The translations under genes were made by a program, and so were the position numbers. Below the pieces are notes generated by a model, which had not been told where the DNA came from, searched no databases, and saw only the letters and a list, made by a program, of their open reading frames with translations. Source: Myxococcales bacterium (GTDB lineage Bacteria; Myxococcota_A; Polyangia; Nannocystales; Nannocystaceae). From it: a stretch of DNA of 64,000 nt. Shown one piece after another: positions 9,436 through 17,945 of the stretch. Each line of letters begins with the position of its first letter. Within the stretch, counting starts at the first letter, position 1. The DNA lies in the NCBI GenBank assembly GCA_020633315.1, contig JACKDV010000002.1, positions 124,001-188,000 on the forward strand, read 5' to 3'.

Positions 9436-9878
9436 GCGAGCCCGGGCCGCTGGTCGGCGTGGTGCTCGTGGGGCACGGGCGGACCGCGAGCGAGCTGCTC
9501 GCGGCGGCGCGGGGGATCATGGGCGCCGACGCGCTCGCGGGGGCCATCGAGGTGGACGCCGGCGTGGGGCAGACCCCCAAGCTCAACGCACAGCTGTGCG
9601 AGGTGCTCGAGCGGGCCGACACCGGGGCCGGGGTGCTGATGCTGGTGGATCTGTGGGGGGCCAGCCCCTGCACCTGCGCCCAGACCAACGCGGGCGACCA
9701 CCGCCTGGTGACGCTGTCGGGGCTCAACCTCGCGATGCTGCTCAAGCTCGCCGCGCTCGACCGCCGCGCGCAGGGCCCCCAAGCGCTCGCCGACTTGTGT
9801 GCCGACTCGGGGCGTCGCTCCGTCCAGGTCAAGATCCACCTCCCGCCGGGGGACCCATCGCAGGAGACCGGAACATGA
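9432..9878 (+). CDS. PTS EIIA component, mannose family
   Basis: A 148-residue EIIA of the mannose/fructose type. The phosphorylated histidine is His15 in VVLVGHG; the fold-typical LMLVDLWGASPC lies near 73-84. The GTG start at 9432 overlaps the rapZ stop and the gene ends in an ATGA overlap with ptsH. No EIIB, EIIC or EIID gene follows, so this EIIA is likely to act as a regulatory phospho-acceptor rather than in sugar import, as proposed for similar rpoN-linked clusters in delta-proteobacteria (family knowledge, not shown here). The C-terminal residues after about 125 are Pro/Gly-rich. Confidence 0.88.
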   Translation: MSEPGPLVGVVLVGHGRTASELLAAARGIMGADALAGAIEVDAGVGQTPKLNAQLCEVLERADTGAGVLMLVDLWGASPCTCAQTNAGDHRLVTLSGLNLAMLLKLAALDRRAQGPQALADLCADSGRRSVQVKIHLPPGDPSQETGT

Positions 9879-10150
9879 GCAACAAGACCGAAGGAGATCT
9901 CGAGATCGTCAACGACCTGGGCCTGCATGCCCGTGCCGCGAGCAAGCTGGTGAAGGTCGCCAACGACTTCAACGCCGAGGTGTTCGTGGGACACGCCGGG
10001 CGCGAGGTCAACGGCAAGAGCATCCTGGGGGTGCTGATGCTGGCCTGCGCCAAGGGCAGCACCATCTCCGTGCGCTGCGAGGGTCCCCAGGCCGACGAGG
10101 CCTACGCGGCGATCGGCGACCTCGTCCGAGACGGCTTCGGAGAGATGTGA
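9875..10150 (+). CDS. ptsH: Phosphocarrier protein HPr
   Basis: A 91-residue HPr. The EI-phosphorylated histidine is His18 in LGLHARAASKLV; the HPr-kinase site is Ser49 in NGKSILGVLMLA. Their 31-residue spacing matches the His15/Ser46 of standard HPr. Presence of both sites, with hprK in the same operon, means HPr can be phosphorylated by enzyme I and by HPr kinase. The ATG overlaps the EIIA stop and the TGA overlaps the GTG of ptsI. Confidence 0.96.
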   Translation: MSNKTEGDLEIVNDLGLHARAASKLVKVANDFNAEVFVGHAGREVNGKSILGVLMLACAKGSTISVRCEGPQADEAYAAIGDLVRDGFGEM

Positions 10151-11967
10151 TCAAGGAGGGGGAGGAGCCGCACGGCGAGGAGCGTCGCCGACAGCGACGG
10201 ACGGGGATCGCCGCGAGCCCCGGGGTCGCGATCGGGCCCGCGCACGTGGTCGACCGCCGCAAGGTCCCCGTCCCCCGCCGCAGCATCGACAAGGCCGACG
10301 TCGACGCCGAGATCCATCGCTTCCGCAAGGGGCTGCGCGACACCCAGGCGCAGATCGAGCAGATCAAGGCCCGGCTGCCGCACGGCGAGCACCGGCAGAT
10401 CCTCAAGGCGCAGCAGCTCATGCTGCGCGACCCCGACCTCAGCTCTCGGGTGGAGCGGATGGTCCGCGACGAGCACATGTGCGCCGAGTGGTCGGTGGCG
10501 CGGGTGGCCGACGAGATCGTCGACACCCTGCGGCAGGCCGACGACGAGTACTTCCGCGAGCGCAGCAGCGACATCACCTTCCTCGCCGAGCGGGTGCTGC
10601 TCACCCTGCGGGGTGAGGACCCGGTGGAGCTGCGGCCGCCCGCGGGCGCGGTGGTGGTGGCCCACGACCTGCCGCCCGCCGACACGGTGGAGGTGGCCCG
10701 CACCGAGGTGGTGGGCATGGTGACCGCGGTCGGCGGCCAGACCTCGCACAGCGCCATCGTGGCCCGCTCGATGGAGATCCCCGCCGTGGTGGGGGTGGAC
10801 GACATCCACGAGCAGGTCGAGGACGGCGACATGGTGATCGTCGACGCCATCCACGGGGTGGTGATCGTGCGACCCCGGGCCGACGAGCTCGAGCAGTGGG
10901 AGCAGATCCGCGATCGCTACGAGAAGTTCGAGGACCGGGTGCAGCGCGAGCACGGGCTGCCCGCGACCGCCAAGGACGGCACCCACATCACCCTGCGGGC
11001 CAACGTGGCGCTCGAGGCCGAGATCGGCTCGGCGCTGTTCCACGGGGCCGAGGGGGTGGGCCTGTACCGCACCGAGTTCATGTTCATGGAGCGGGAGACC
11101 CCGCCCACCGAGGAGGAGCACTACCGCCTGGCCAAGACCGTGCTGCGGCGGGTGGCGCCCTACCCCGTGGTGTTCCGCACCTTCGACCTGGGCTCGGACA
11201 AGCCCACCCGCCTGGTCGACTTCAGCGAGCGCGAGCGCAACCCGGCCATGGGCCTGCGATCGCTGCGGCTGGCGCTGCGCGAGCGCGAGATGTTTCTGGC
11301 CCAGCTGCGGGGGCTGCTGCGGGCGGCGGTGCACGGGCCGCTGCGGATCATGCTGCCGCTGGTGAGCGGGCCCAGCGAGCTGCGGGCGGCGCTCGACGCC
11401 GTGGACGAGGCGCGGCGGCAGCTCGAGGATTCCCGCATGGCCTTCGCCCAGGAGGTCCCGGTGGGCTCGATGATCGAGATGCCCTCGGCGGCGATCATCG
11501 CCGATCGCATGGCGTCCCACGTGGACTTCATGAGCATCGGCACCAACGATCTCATCCAGTACACCCTGGCCATCGATCGCGACAACGACGACGTGGGCTA
11601 CCTGTACCGGCCGCTGCACCCGGCGGTGCTGCGGCTGGTCCGCGGCGTGGCCGAGGCGGGGCGTCAGCAGGGGATCGGGGTGAGCCTGTGCGGCGAGATG
11701 GCGGCCGACCCCCGCTACACCTGGGTGCTGGTGGGCCTGGGCGTGCGCGAGCTCAGCATGCACCCCTCGGCGATCCCGGTGATCAAGAACATCATCCGCA
11801 GCTCGGAGATCGAGGAGATGGAGGCGCTGGCCCAGCGGGTGCTGGCCGCGGCCGACGTGGACGAGGCCGAGCGCATGGTGCTCGAGGTGATGCGCGAGCG
11901 CTTCCCCGAGCACCTGCAGCACGGCGGCGGGCAGATGCTGTGGGTGGAGCGGGAGGAGCGACGATGA
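10147..11967 (+). CDS. ptsI: PTS enzyme I (phosphoenolpyruvate-protein phosphotransferase)
   Basis: A 606-residue enzyme I that autophosphorylates from PEP and passes phosphate to HPr. The active histidine is about His201 in GGQTSHSAIVARS; the PEP-binding barrel holds the FDLGSDKP segment, the IGTNDLIQYTLA strand and the catalytic Cys515 in SLCGEMAAD. There is no N-terminal GAF domain, so this is classic EI rather than EI-Ntr. The first 16 residues are charged and rich in Glu and Arg before the family start GIAASPGVAIGPA. GTG 10147 overlaps the ptsH stop; ATGA couples it to the next gene. Confidence 0.95.
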   Translation: MIKEGEEPHGEERRRQRRTGIAASPGVAIGPAHVVDRRKVPVPRRSIDKADVDAEIHRFRKGLRDTQAQIEQIKARLPHGEHRQILKAQQLMLRDPDLSSRVERMVRDEHMCAEWSVARVADEIVDTLRQADDEYFRERSSDITFLAERVLLTLRGEDPVELRPPAGAVVVAHDLPPADTVEVARTEVVGMVTAVGGQTSHSAIVARSMEIPAVVGVDDIHEQVEDGDMVIVDAIHGVVIVRPRADELEQWEQIRDRYEKFEDRVQREHGLPATAKDGTHITLRANVALEAEIGSALFHGAEGVGLYRTEFMFMERETPPTEEEHYRLAKTVLRRVAPYPVVFRTFDLGSDKPTRLVDFSERERNPAMGLRSLRLALREREMFLAQLRGLLRAAVHGPLRIMLPLVSGPSELRAALDAVDEARRQLEDSRMAFAQEVPVGSMIEMPSAAIIADRMASHVDFMSIGTNDLIQYTLAIDRDNDDVGYLYRPLHPAVLRLVRGVAEAGRQQGIGVSLCGEMAADPRYTWVLVGLGVRELSMHPSAIPVIKNIIRSSEIEEMEALAQRVLAAADVDEAERMVLEVMRERFPEHLQHGGGQMLWVEREERR

Positions 11968-12827
11968 GCCGTCCCGCGCCGCTGCCCGAGCGCTCCCGCC
12001 TGGTGCCGGTGGAGGGCGGGCGGATCTACCTCGTCGACCGCGGCCCGGTGCAGGGCGAGCTGCCGCCGCTGGTGCTGCTGCACGGGCTGCTGGTCACGCA
12101 CTACTCGTTTCGTCGGATCATCGATCCCCTGGCCGCGCGGCGGCGGGTGATCGCCATCGACCTGCCCGGCTGCGGCGAGAGCGATCGACCGCCGCCCCAC
12201 GCCGCCGGCGACTACTCGCTCACCTGGCTCGCGGGGCGGGTGAGCGAGGCGCTGGGCGAGCTGGGGGTGGAGCGCTACGACCTGCTGGCGCACAGCTTCG
12301 GCGGTGCGGTGGCGATCCAGCTCGTGACCACGGTACCGGTCCTGGCGCGGCGGCTGGTGCTGGTCGATCCGGTGGCCTTCACCATGGAGCTGCCGCTCGA
12401 GGGGCGCATGGCCCTGCTGCCGCGGCTGGGTCCGCTGCTGTTCACGCAGCTCTACCGCCGGGCCGATCTGCACCGCTACCTGGGCAAGGTGTTCTCCACC
12501 CCCGAGCTGCTCGACGAGGACGCGGTCGACGTCTACTGGGATCGCCTGGCTCGCCGGGGCGGACGGGAGGCGGCCTACGCCATGCTGCTGCAGATGAGCC
12601 GGCTCGACGGGCTGCGCGAGCGGATCGCTCGGGTGGAGCTGCCCACGGTGGTGGTGTGGGGCGATCGCGACGGCCTGATGCCGGTGGAGACCGGCGAGCA
12701 ACTGGTGGAGCTGCTGCCCGACGCCGAGCTGCGGGTGGTGGAGGGCTGCGGCCACGCGGTGGCCGAGGAGCGCCCCGAGGCGCTGTGCGAGCTGATCGAG
12801 GACCTGCTCGGGCCCGTGCCGGCCTGA
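11964..12827 (+). CDS. Alpha/beta-fold hydrolase
   Basis: A 287-residue serine hydrolase. The oxyanion segment LLHGLLVTH is near 30, the nucleophile Ser111 is in the elbow AHSFGG, the likely acid is Asp234 or Asp236 in VWGDRDG, and His264 is in GCGHAVAEE. No signal peptide is seen. It overlaps ptsI by an ATGA, so it is the last gene of the rpoN/PTS operon, although its function is not obviously linked to the PTS. The substrate is unknown; relatives include esterases, epoxide hydrolases and C-C hydrolases. Confidence 0.85.
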   Translation: MSRPAPLPERSRLVPVEGGRIYLVDRGPVQGELPPLVLLHGLLVTHYSFRRIIDPLAARRRVIAIDLPGCGESDRPPPHAAGDYSLTWLAGRVSEALGELGVERYDLLAHSFGGAVAIQLVTTVPVLARRLVLVDPVAFTMELPLEGRMALLPRLGPLLFTQLYRRADLHRYLGKVFSTPELLDEDAVDVYWDRLARRGGREAAYAMLLQMSRLDGLRERIARVELPTVVVWGDRDGLMPVETGEQLVELLPDAELRVVEGCGHAVAEERPEALCELIEDLLGPVPA

Positions 12828-12860
12828 GCGGATCGCGAGCCAGCCACCTGGCGGTCCCGC

Positions 12861-13850
12861 TCAGGGGATGGTGTCCGCGAGGAAGCCGTCCTGCGGCTCG
12901 CGGTGCAGCTCGTGCAGGAGCATCAGCGCCACCCCTGTTGCGTGCCAGGCTCCGGTGGTCTGGGTGGGGAGCGTGGGCCAGGTGCCGTCCTCGAGCTGGC
13001 CGGCCAGCACCGCGTCGACCAGGTCGGGGGGCAGCAGCTCCGGCCCCGCGAGCATGGTGCCGAACACCGCGGCCTCGAGCTCGAGGTCGCTCAGGCCGTC
13101 GCTCGGCTCGATGAGCGCGAGGTCGTCGAGGATCACCTGGTCGACGAAGGCGGCGTCGACGGGGGCGGTGCAGCCCAGCTCGTGCATCCACTCGAGCGCG
13201 ATGACCACGTGGGTGAGCTCGTAGCTGCCGAGCGCGGCGTCGGATTGCAGCCGCGCCGCGTAGTCCGGGGCCAGCGGGAGGATGTCGCAGTACATCGCGG
13301 GCACCGTGACCTCGTTGACCCCCGGGGCGATCTGGGCGAGCTCCTCGGCGGTGAGCTGCTGGGAAGAATGGAGGATCCGGCGGAAGGCGAAGGCGTCGAT
13401 GGGCGGGTCGGGGATGGCCGCGATGATCTCGTCGTAGCGGGCGGCCGCGGTGGCGAAGTCCTCCACGGAGTGACGGCGGTACATCACGTCGAGGAAGATC
13501 TGCATCACCAGCTCGTCATTGCCGATCGAGGAGGCGCCGAGGATGCCCCGCTCGATCGCCTCCTCCACCGGATCCCCGGGTCCGGTGCTGCCCTCGTCGC
13601 TGCCCGAGCCGCTCGAGCCCGTGCTCGTCGAGGTCGAGCCCTCGTCGCCGGTGCCGGGGCCCTCGCTCGAGCCGGATCCGCTGCTGCCTTCGGGGTCGGC
13701 GGCGTTGGTGCTTGCGGTGCTGCCGGTGCTCTCCGCCGCCTGGGTCGTGCCGGAGGCGTCCGCGTCGGTGCCGGTGGGAGCGGCCGCCGGCGGGGCGCAG
13801 GCCGTCACCAGCCCCAGCCCCACCGCCCATGCACGCGAGCCCTCGATCAT
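12861..13850 (-). CDS. Lipoprotein with Ser/Thr/Gly linker and helical domain, unknown function
   Basis: A 329-residue product. The signal peptide ends in the lipobox VTAC (Cys18), followed by an approximately 85-residue low-complexity linker of Ser, Thr, Gly, Glu and Asp, then a mostly helical domain of about 220 residues with two conserved-looking cysteines. The domain has TPR-like helical spacing but no family I can name. The ATG overlaps the stop of the FG-GAP protein upstream (ATGA), so the two are translationally coupled and probably function together at the outer membrane or cell surface. Confidence 0.7.
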   Translation of the reverse strand: MIEGSRAWAVGLGLVTACAPPAAAPTGTDADASGTTQAAESTGSTASTNAADPEGSSGSGSSEGPGTGDEGSTSTSTGSSGSGSDEGSTGPGDPVEEAIERGILGASSIGNDELVMQIFLDVMYRRHSVEDFATAAARYDEIIAAIPDPPIDAFAFRRILHSSQQLTAEELAQIAPGVNEVTVPAMYCDILPLAPDYAARLQSDAALGSYELTHVVIALEWMHELGCTAPVDAAFVDQVILDDLALIEPSDGLSDLELEAAVFGTMLAGPELLPPDLVDAVLAGQLEDGTWPTLPTQTTGAWHATGVALMLLHELHREPQDGFLADTIP

Positions 13851-15667
13851 CGCGAGACCTCCAGCCACTGGTCGGGCTCCACGCCGTGGAGCACCACCTG
13901 CTGCCCCGAGGCGGGCCAGGTGACCTCGACCTCGTAGCGGCGCTCGTCGTCGTCGCCGAGACCGAAGTGGGCGACGGCCTCGCCCTGGCCGAAGAAGTGG
14001 CTGCCCACCCCGATCTGCCGCAGCTGCCACGCCCCGTCGGGCTCGGCCCGCACCCGCACCCGTGCCCCGAGGCTGCGGGGGTTGCCGCCCTCGTCCCACG
14101 CCTGGACCACGAGCCAGTGCCCGGTGGCGAGGTCGTTGCGCAGCAGGGTGGGGGGCTCGGCGTTGGATGCCACCAGCAGGTCGAGGTCGCCGTCGCGATC
14201 GTAGTCGAAGGGCAGCAGGCCGCGGCCCTGGGAGATGGCCCCCACGCCCAGCTCGGCCGCGCGCTCGGGCCACGGGAGCATCCCCTCGTCGATCCACAGC
14301 GACAGCGAGTCGTCCTGGAACTCGGAGGTCTGCCAGCCCGACGCCAGCGCGAGGTCGAGGTCGCCGTCGTGGTCGAGGTCGAGCAGCGCCGCCCCCCAGC
14401 CCCAGCCGCCGTCGCGGACCCCATAGGCCTCGCTCGCCTCGCTGAGCTGGCGCTCTCCGTCGTTGAGATACAGGCGGTTGCCCAGGCCGGGGAAGCGCTC
14501 GGTGTGGATCGCCGAGACGAACCAGTCGAGATCGCCGTCGCCGTCGACGTCGCCGAAGGTCGAGCCCATGCCGTTGCGCTCGGTGGCCACGCCCGCGGCG
14601 ATGGTCCCGTCCACGAAGGCGGTGCCGCCCTCGTTCCACCACAGGCGGCTGGTGCTGAAGTCGGCCGCCAGCGCCAGCTCGGGCCAGCCGTCGTCGTCCA
14701 GATCGACGAAGGCGGGACCGAAGCCGTACTCGCCGGGCCTGGCGTCGACCAGGGGGGCCACCACGCGCAGGTCGATGCCCATCGCCTCGGTCACGTCCTC
14801 GAACGAGCCGGGCGCGGCCGCTCCCCGCCCGTGCAGCAGGCGATCGTGGGACGCCGCGTTGCCCATCCGCTCGTCGAGGTGCCAGTCGGTGACGAACAGG
14901 TCGAGCCACCCGTCGAGGTCGTAGTCACCCACGGCGATGCCCATGCCCGCGTGGGGAGTGCCGGTGTCCACCGCCACCCCGCGGGCCACGGCCTCCTCCT
15001 GAAACCACCCGCTGCCGTCGTTGACGTACAGGAAGTTGCGCTTGGGTCCCACCGCGGTGAGCAGCAGGTCGAGGTCGCCGTCGCCCTCCACGTCGAGCCA
15101 CGCCACGCCGCCGGTGGCGTGGGTGGCCGTGAGCCCGGCGGCCGCGGTCACGTCCTCGAAGCTGCCGTCGCCGCGGTTTCGCAGCAGGCGGTCCGGTCCC
15201 TCGAGGGTGCTCAGGTAGAGGTCGGGCCAGCCGTCGTCGTCGAGGTCGGCCGCCGCCGCGGCGCCGAGGTAGCGCTCGGGCAGGCAGAAGTCACCGGGCC
15301 CCTCGGTGCCTGCGTCGTCGAGCCGGCACCAGGGGGCGATCTGGAACGGACCGGAGTCGAGGAGCAGGCCCGCCTCCTCGGTCACGTCGGTGAAGCCGGG
15401 CGGAGGATCGACGGGAGGCAGGCGGGGGCCGAGGTCGGGCTCGGGGCCCGGAGCCTCGGCGTCATCGCGACCGGGCTCCCCGGTGTCGCTCGTCCCGTCG
15501 CCCGCCGATGCGCTCGACGACGAGGCCTCGGGCTCGGGCGCGGTGGACGGGCCGGTGGGATCACCGGGATCGCCGGTGGTCGAGCTCGACGCCGGTGGCT
15601 CCGTGCACGCGCCGATCCCCAGCACCAGCAGGGACGCCAGGGATCGGCCGAGCGAGCGTGGAGCCAT
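13847..15667 (-). CDS. FG-GAP/VCBS-repeat lipoprotein with UnbV-type C-terminus
   Basis: A 606-residue exported protein. The signal peptide ends in LGIGAC (Cys21), then comes a Ser/Thr/Glu/Pro linker and the start of a CRTAC1-like region (PGFTDVTEEAGL, about 110-120). At least seven Asp-rich FG-GAP/VCBS blades follow (DLDDDGWPDLYL, DVEGDGDLDLLL, DYDLDGWLDLFV, DVDGDGDLDWFV and others), expected to bind calcium and form a beta-propeller. The last 90 residues have the HWLVVQ...SLGARVRV pattern of the ASPIC/UnbV domain. CRTAC1-type proteins are usually extracellular. GGGGAGG lies eight bases before ATG 15667. Confidence 0.85.
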   Translation of the reverse strand: MAPRSLGRSLASLLVLGIGACTEPPASSSTTGDPGDPTGPSTAPEPEASSSSASAGDGTSDTGEPGRDDAEAPGPEPDLGPRLPPVDPPPGFTDVTEEAGLLLDSGPFQIAPWCRLDDAGTEGPGDFCLPERYLGAAAAADLDDDGWPDLYLSTLEGPDRLLRNRGDGSFEDVTAAAGLTATHATGGVAWLDVEGDGDLDLLLTAVGPKRNFLYVNDGSGWFQEEAVARGVAVDTGTPHAGMGIAVGDYDLDGWLDLFVTDWHLDERMGNAASHDRLLHGRGAAAPGSFEDVTEAMGIDLRVVAPLVDARPGEYGFGPAFVDLDDDGWPELALAADFSTSRLWWNEGGTAFVDGTIAAGVATERNGMGSTFGDVDGDGDLDWFVSAIHTERFPGLGNRLYLNDGERQLSEASEAYGVRDGGWGWGAALLDLDHDGDLDLALASGWQTSEFQDDSLSLWIDEGMLPWPERAAELGVGAISQGRGLLPFDYDRDGDLDLLVASNAEPPTLLRNDLATGHWLVVQAWDEGGNPRSLGARVRVRAEPDGAWQLRQIGVGSHFFGQGEAVAHFGLGDDDERRYEVEVTWPASGQQVVLHGVEPDQWLEVSR

Positions 15668-15695
15668 GAAGGCGCCTCCCCGACTACGGCCACGA

Positions 15696-17462
15696 CTAGG
15701 GGTAGTCGCGCTCGTCGGAGAGGACGCCCGTGCACCCGTTCGCGCCGGAGGGGGCGTGGAGGCCCAGGCCGTCGGCCCGGATGCCACCGATGCCGCCCGC
15801 GCCGGGGGTCCCGGCCGCGCCGCCGTTGAAGCTGACGTTGACGGTGCCCACCGAGGCGCCGCTGGAGGTCACGATGCCCACCGAGGCGCCGCCGCAGCCA
15901 CCGGCTCCGCCACCGCCACCGCCACCGCCACCGCCGTCGCCCCCCGCGGCCCCGGCCCCCGGCTCGCCGCCGTTGTCGGTGCCCTGGGCCCCGCCGGCGC
16001 CGGTCCCTGCGCCGCCGCCGTTGCCTCCGTCACCGCCGTCGCCCCCGTTGCCCCCGTTGCCGAGGAAGAGGTCGGTGTTGGTGATGTCGATGCTCGAGTT
16101 GATGGCCACGATGCAGAACGAGCCGCCACCGGGGCCGCCGGTCTCACCGAGCTCGCCGCCGCAGCCACCGGCTCCACCACCACCGCCCCCGCCTCCGATG
16201 CCCTCGCCGCTGGCGAAGGTGCACAGGATGCCGGAGTCCACGTCGTAGCCCCCGGCACCGCCGCCGCCTCCACCACCGCCGTGGTTGCCCCGGGTCGCGG
16301 ACGTCCCCACGGGCGGTGCCCACAGGCCGTCGCCGCCGAAGTCACCGTCGGGATCCATCGAGGTCGGGGCGCCGACGCCATTGACTCCGACCGAGCCGTC
16401 GTTGCCCGACACGCCGTTGCCCCCCTGGTCGTTGCAGGTGTTGCCCGAGCACTCGCTGGCCCCCGCCGCGCCGCCGATGCCGACGGCCGTGGGATCGCCA
16501 CCGGCCGAGCCGTTGCCGCCGTTGAGGGTCGGGCAGCCCGAGCCATCGCCACCCACGCCTCCGACCGCGCCGCAGCCCGAGGTGCCGGCCGAGCCGCCGT
16601 TGCCGTTGGAGGCGCCCTGGGTGCCGTTGCCTCCGTCCTCGCCGGCCATGCCGTCGTTGCCGTCGGGCCCGTCGCCGCCGTCGCCCGCGATCACCGTGCA
16701 GTAGTCGATGGTCAGCAGGCCCTCGGGCGTGTCGCGGACCCACACCGCGTAGGTGGACTGGCCCATGTCGTTGAAGCTCAGGCCCTGGATCGTGAAGCCG
16801 TCCACCTCCACCGCCTCGTTGAGGTTGATGGCGACCAGGGTGCGGAACTCCGTGCCCGCGATCACCGTCTCGTTGAGGAAGACGTCGCGCTCCCAGGTCG
16901 ACTCGTCGTAGCCGCCGTAGAGGCTCACGCCGGAGTCGAGGTTCACCGTCTCGTTGTAGGTGCCCTCGGCCACGAGCACGGGACGCGGCGGGCTGAAGGT
17001 GCCCGCGATCTCGATGCCGCGCGCGATGGTGGCCACCGGATCGTCCATCGCCAGGCCGTCGTTGAGGTCGCTGCCCACCGCCGCGTTGACGAACACCGAG
17101 CAGCCCGCGAGGCCGTCGAGCCCGTCGCCGTTCTCGTCGAGCCCGTTGACGTCCGGATCGTCCATCATGTCGCAGGCGGGCAGGATCTCGCCCGTGCTCG
17201 ACTCGTCCTCACCGGTGGTGCCGGTGCCGTCCATCGCCATGGTGGTGCCGGCCTCGGTGCCCACCGTGTCGTCCTCGCCGGTGTCCAGGGTGTCCATGCC
17301 ACCGGTCGACGAGGTCTCGGGGATGGTCAGCCCCGTGGTCTGGTTGTTCGAGGTCCCGCCGAGCGTGGGATCGACGGGCGCATCGTCGGTGCCGCAGCCG
17401 GCAAAGGGGAGCAACGGCAAGGCCAAGGCGACGACGGTGAGGAGCTTATGGGGCCGCATCAT
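15696..17462 (-). CDS. Glycine-rich lipoprotein with parallel beta-helix-like N-terminal domain
   Basis: A 588-residue product (ATG 17462; ATG 17459 also fits and has better spacing to AGGA). The signal peptide ends in PFAGC (Cys23), then a Thr/Gly/Asp linker to about 95. Residues about 110-260 contain GSDLNDGLAMDDPVATI, GTYNE and GVSLYGGY, the pattern of DUF1565-type right-handed beta-helices seen in surface proteins. From about 260 on the sequence is Gly/Asn/Asp/Ala-rich, with GNGGxGGDGG repeats and poly-Gly tracts, interrupted by a few Cys-containing segments. It resembles Gly-rich surface proteins of other bacteria only in composition. Probably displayed on the cell surface. Confidence 0.8.
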   Translation of the reverse strand: MMRPHKLLTVVALALPLLPFAGCGTDDAPVDPTLGGTSNNQTTGLTIPETSSTGGMDTLDTGEDDTVGTEAGTTMAMDGTGTTGEDESSTGEILPACDMMDDPDVNGLDENGDGLDGLAGCSVFVNAAVGSDLNDGLAMDDPVATIARGIEIAGTFSPPRPVLVAEGTYNETVNLDSGVSLYGGYDESTWERDVFLNETVIAGTEFRTLVAINLNEAVEVDGFTIQGLSFNDMGQSTYAVWVRDTPEGLLTIDYCTVIAGDGGDGPDGNDGMAGEDGGNGTQGASNGNGGSAGTSGCGAVGGVGGDGSGCPTLNGGNGSAGGDPTAVGIGGAAGASECSGNTCNDQGGNGVSGNDGSVGVNGVGAPTSMDPDGDFGGDGLWAPPVGTSATRGNHGGGGGGGGAGGYDVDSGILCTFASGEGIGGGGGGGGAGGCGGELGETGGPGGGSFCIVAINSSIDITNTDLFLGNGGNGGDGGDGGNGGGAGTGAGGAQGTDNGGEPGAGAAGGDGGGGGGGGGGAGGCGGASVGIVTSSGASVGTVNVSFNGGAAGTPGAGGIGGIRADGLGLHAPSGANGCTGVLSDERDYP

Positions 17463-17469
17463 AGGATCC

Positions 17470-17498
17470 TCGATACGCCAGTGACGCGGCGTGCACAA
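17470..17498 (-). promoter_or_regulatory. Putative promoter of the glycine-rich lipoprotein gene
   Basis: Minus-strand TTGTGC (17498-17493), a 17-base spacer and TATCGA (17475-17470). The -10 ends 7 bases before ATG 17462, so the 5' leader would be very short although an AGGA lies in the same gap. Confidence 0.45.
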
Positions 17499-17559
17499 GC
17501 CCGTCGGCCGATGTTTGGTGGGACGGGGGCACGGCCGTCGACCGCGCAAAGCCCGTCCG

Positions 17560-17847
17560 CTAGCTCTCGCGGATCTCGACCCCACGCCAGAAGGCGACGT
17601 GATCCGCGATCTCGACGGCGGCGGGCTTGGGGGACGGGTAGGTCCAGGCAGCGTCCGGGTTGCGCTGGCCGTCGACGACCACGTGGTAGTAGCTGGCGGT
17701 TCCCTTCCAGCCGCACACGGTGTGGGTGTCGCTGTGCACGAAGTGCTCGCGGACCAGGGCCTCGGGGGGGAAGTAGTGGTTGCCCTCGACGACGCGGGTC
17801 CGATCGCTGCGGGCGATGACCTTGCCGTTGTAGATCGCCTCGATCAT
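17560..17847 (-). CDS. DUF427 domain protein
   Basis: A 95-residue single-domain protein of the DUF427 family: it opens with YNGKVIARSDRTRVVEGNHYFP and contains the family-typical CGWKGTASYY segment near 52-61, followed by AWTYPSPKPAA. The fold is a small beta-barrel; the biochemical role is not established. ATG 17847 has a GGAG eight bases upstream. No signal peptide. It stands alone, divergent from the large metalloprotease-like gene. Confidence 0.88.
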   Translation of the reverse strand: MIEAIYNGKVIARSDRTRVVEGNHYFPPEALVREHFVHSDTHTVCGWKGTASYYHVVVDGQRNPDAAWTYPSPKPAAVEIADHVAFWRGVEIRES

Positions 17848-17928
17848 GGCTGGCTCCGGGGGTTGGCTCGGGGGGCCCATGCGCCGGGGCCTGCGCCGGA
17901 CACCCGTCCTGCGTGGTCGGCCTCCGCC

Positions 17929-17939
17929 TACGATACACT
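17929..17939 (+). promoter_or_regulatory. Putative -10 region before the metalloprotease/propeller gene
   Basis: TACGATACACT contains two overlapping TAnnnT hexamers (17929-17934 and 17934-17939). The second lies 6 bases before ATG 17946, with no Shine-Dalgarno between. No clear -35. The string TACACTCCCGCC before ATG closely matches TACGCTCCCGCG before the RDD gene at 55613 on the other strand. Confidence 0.4.
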
Positions 17940-17945
17940 CCCGCC

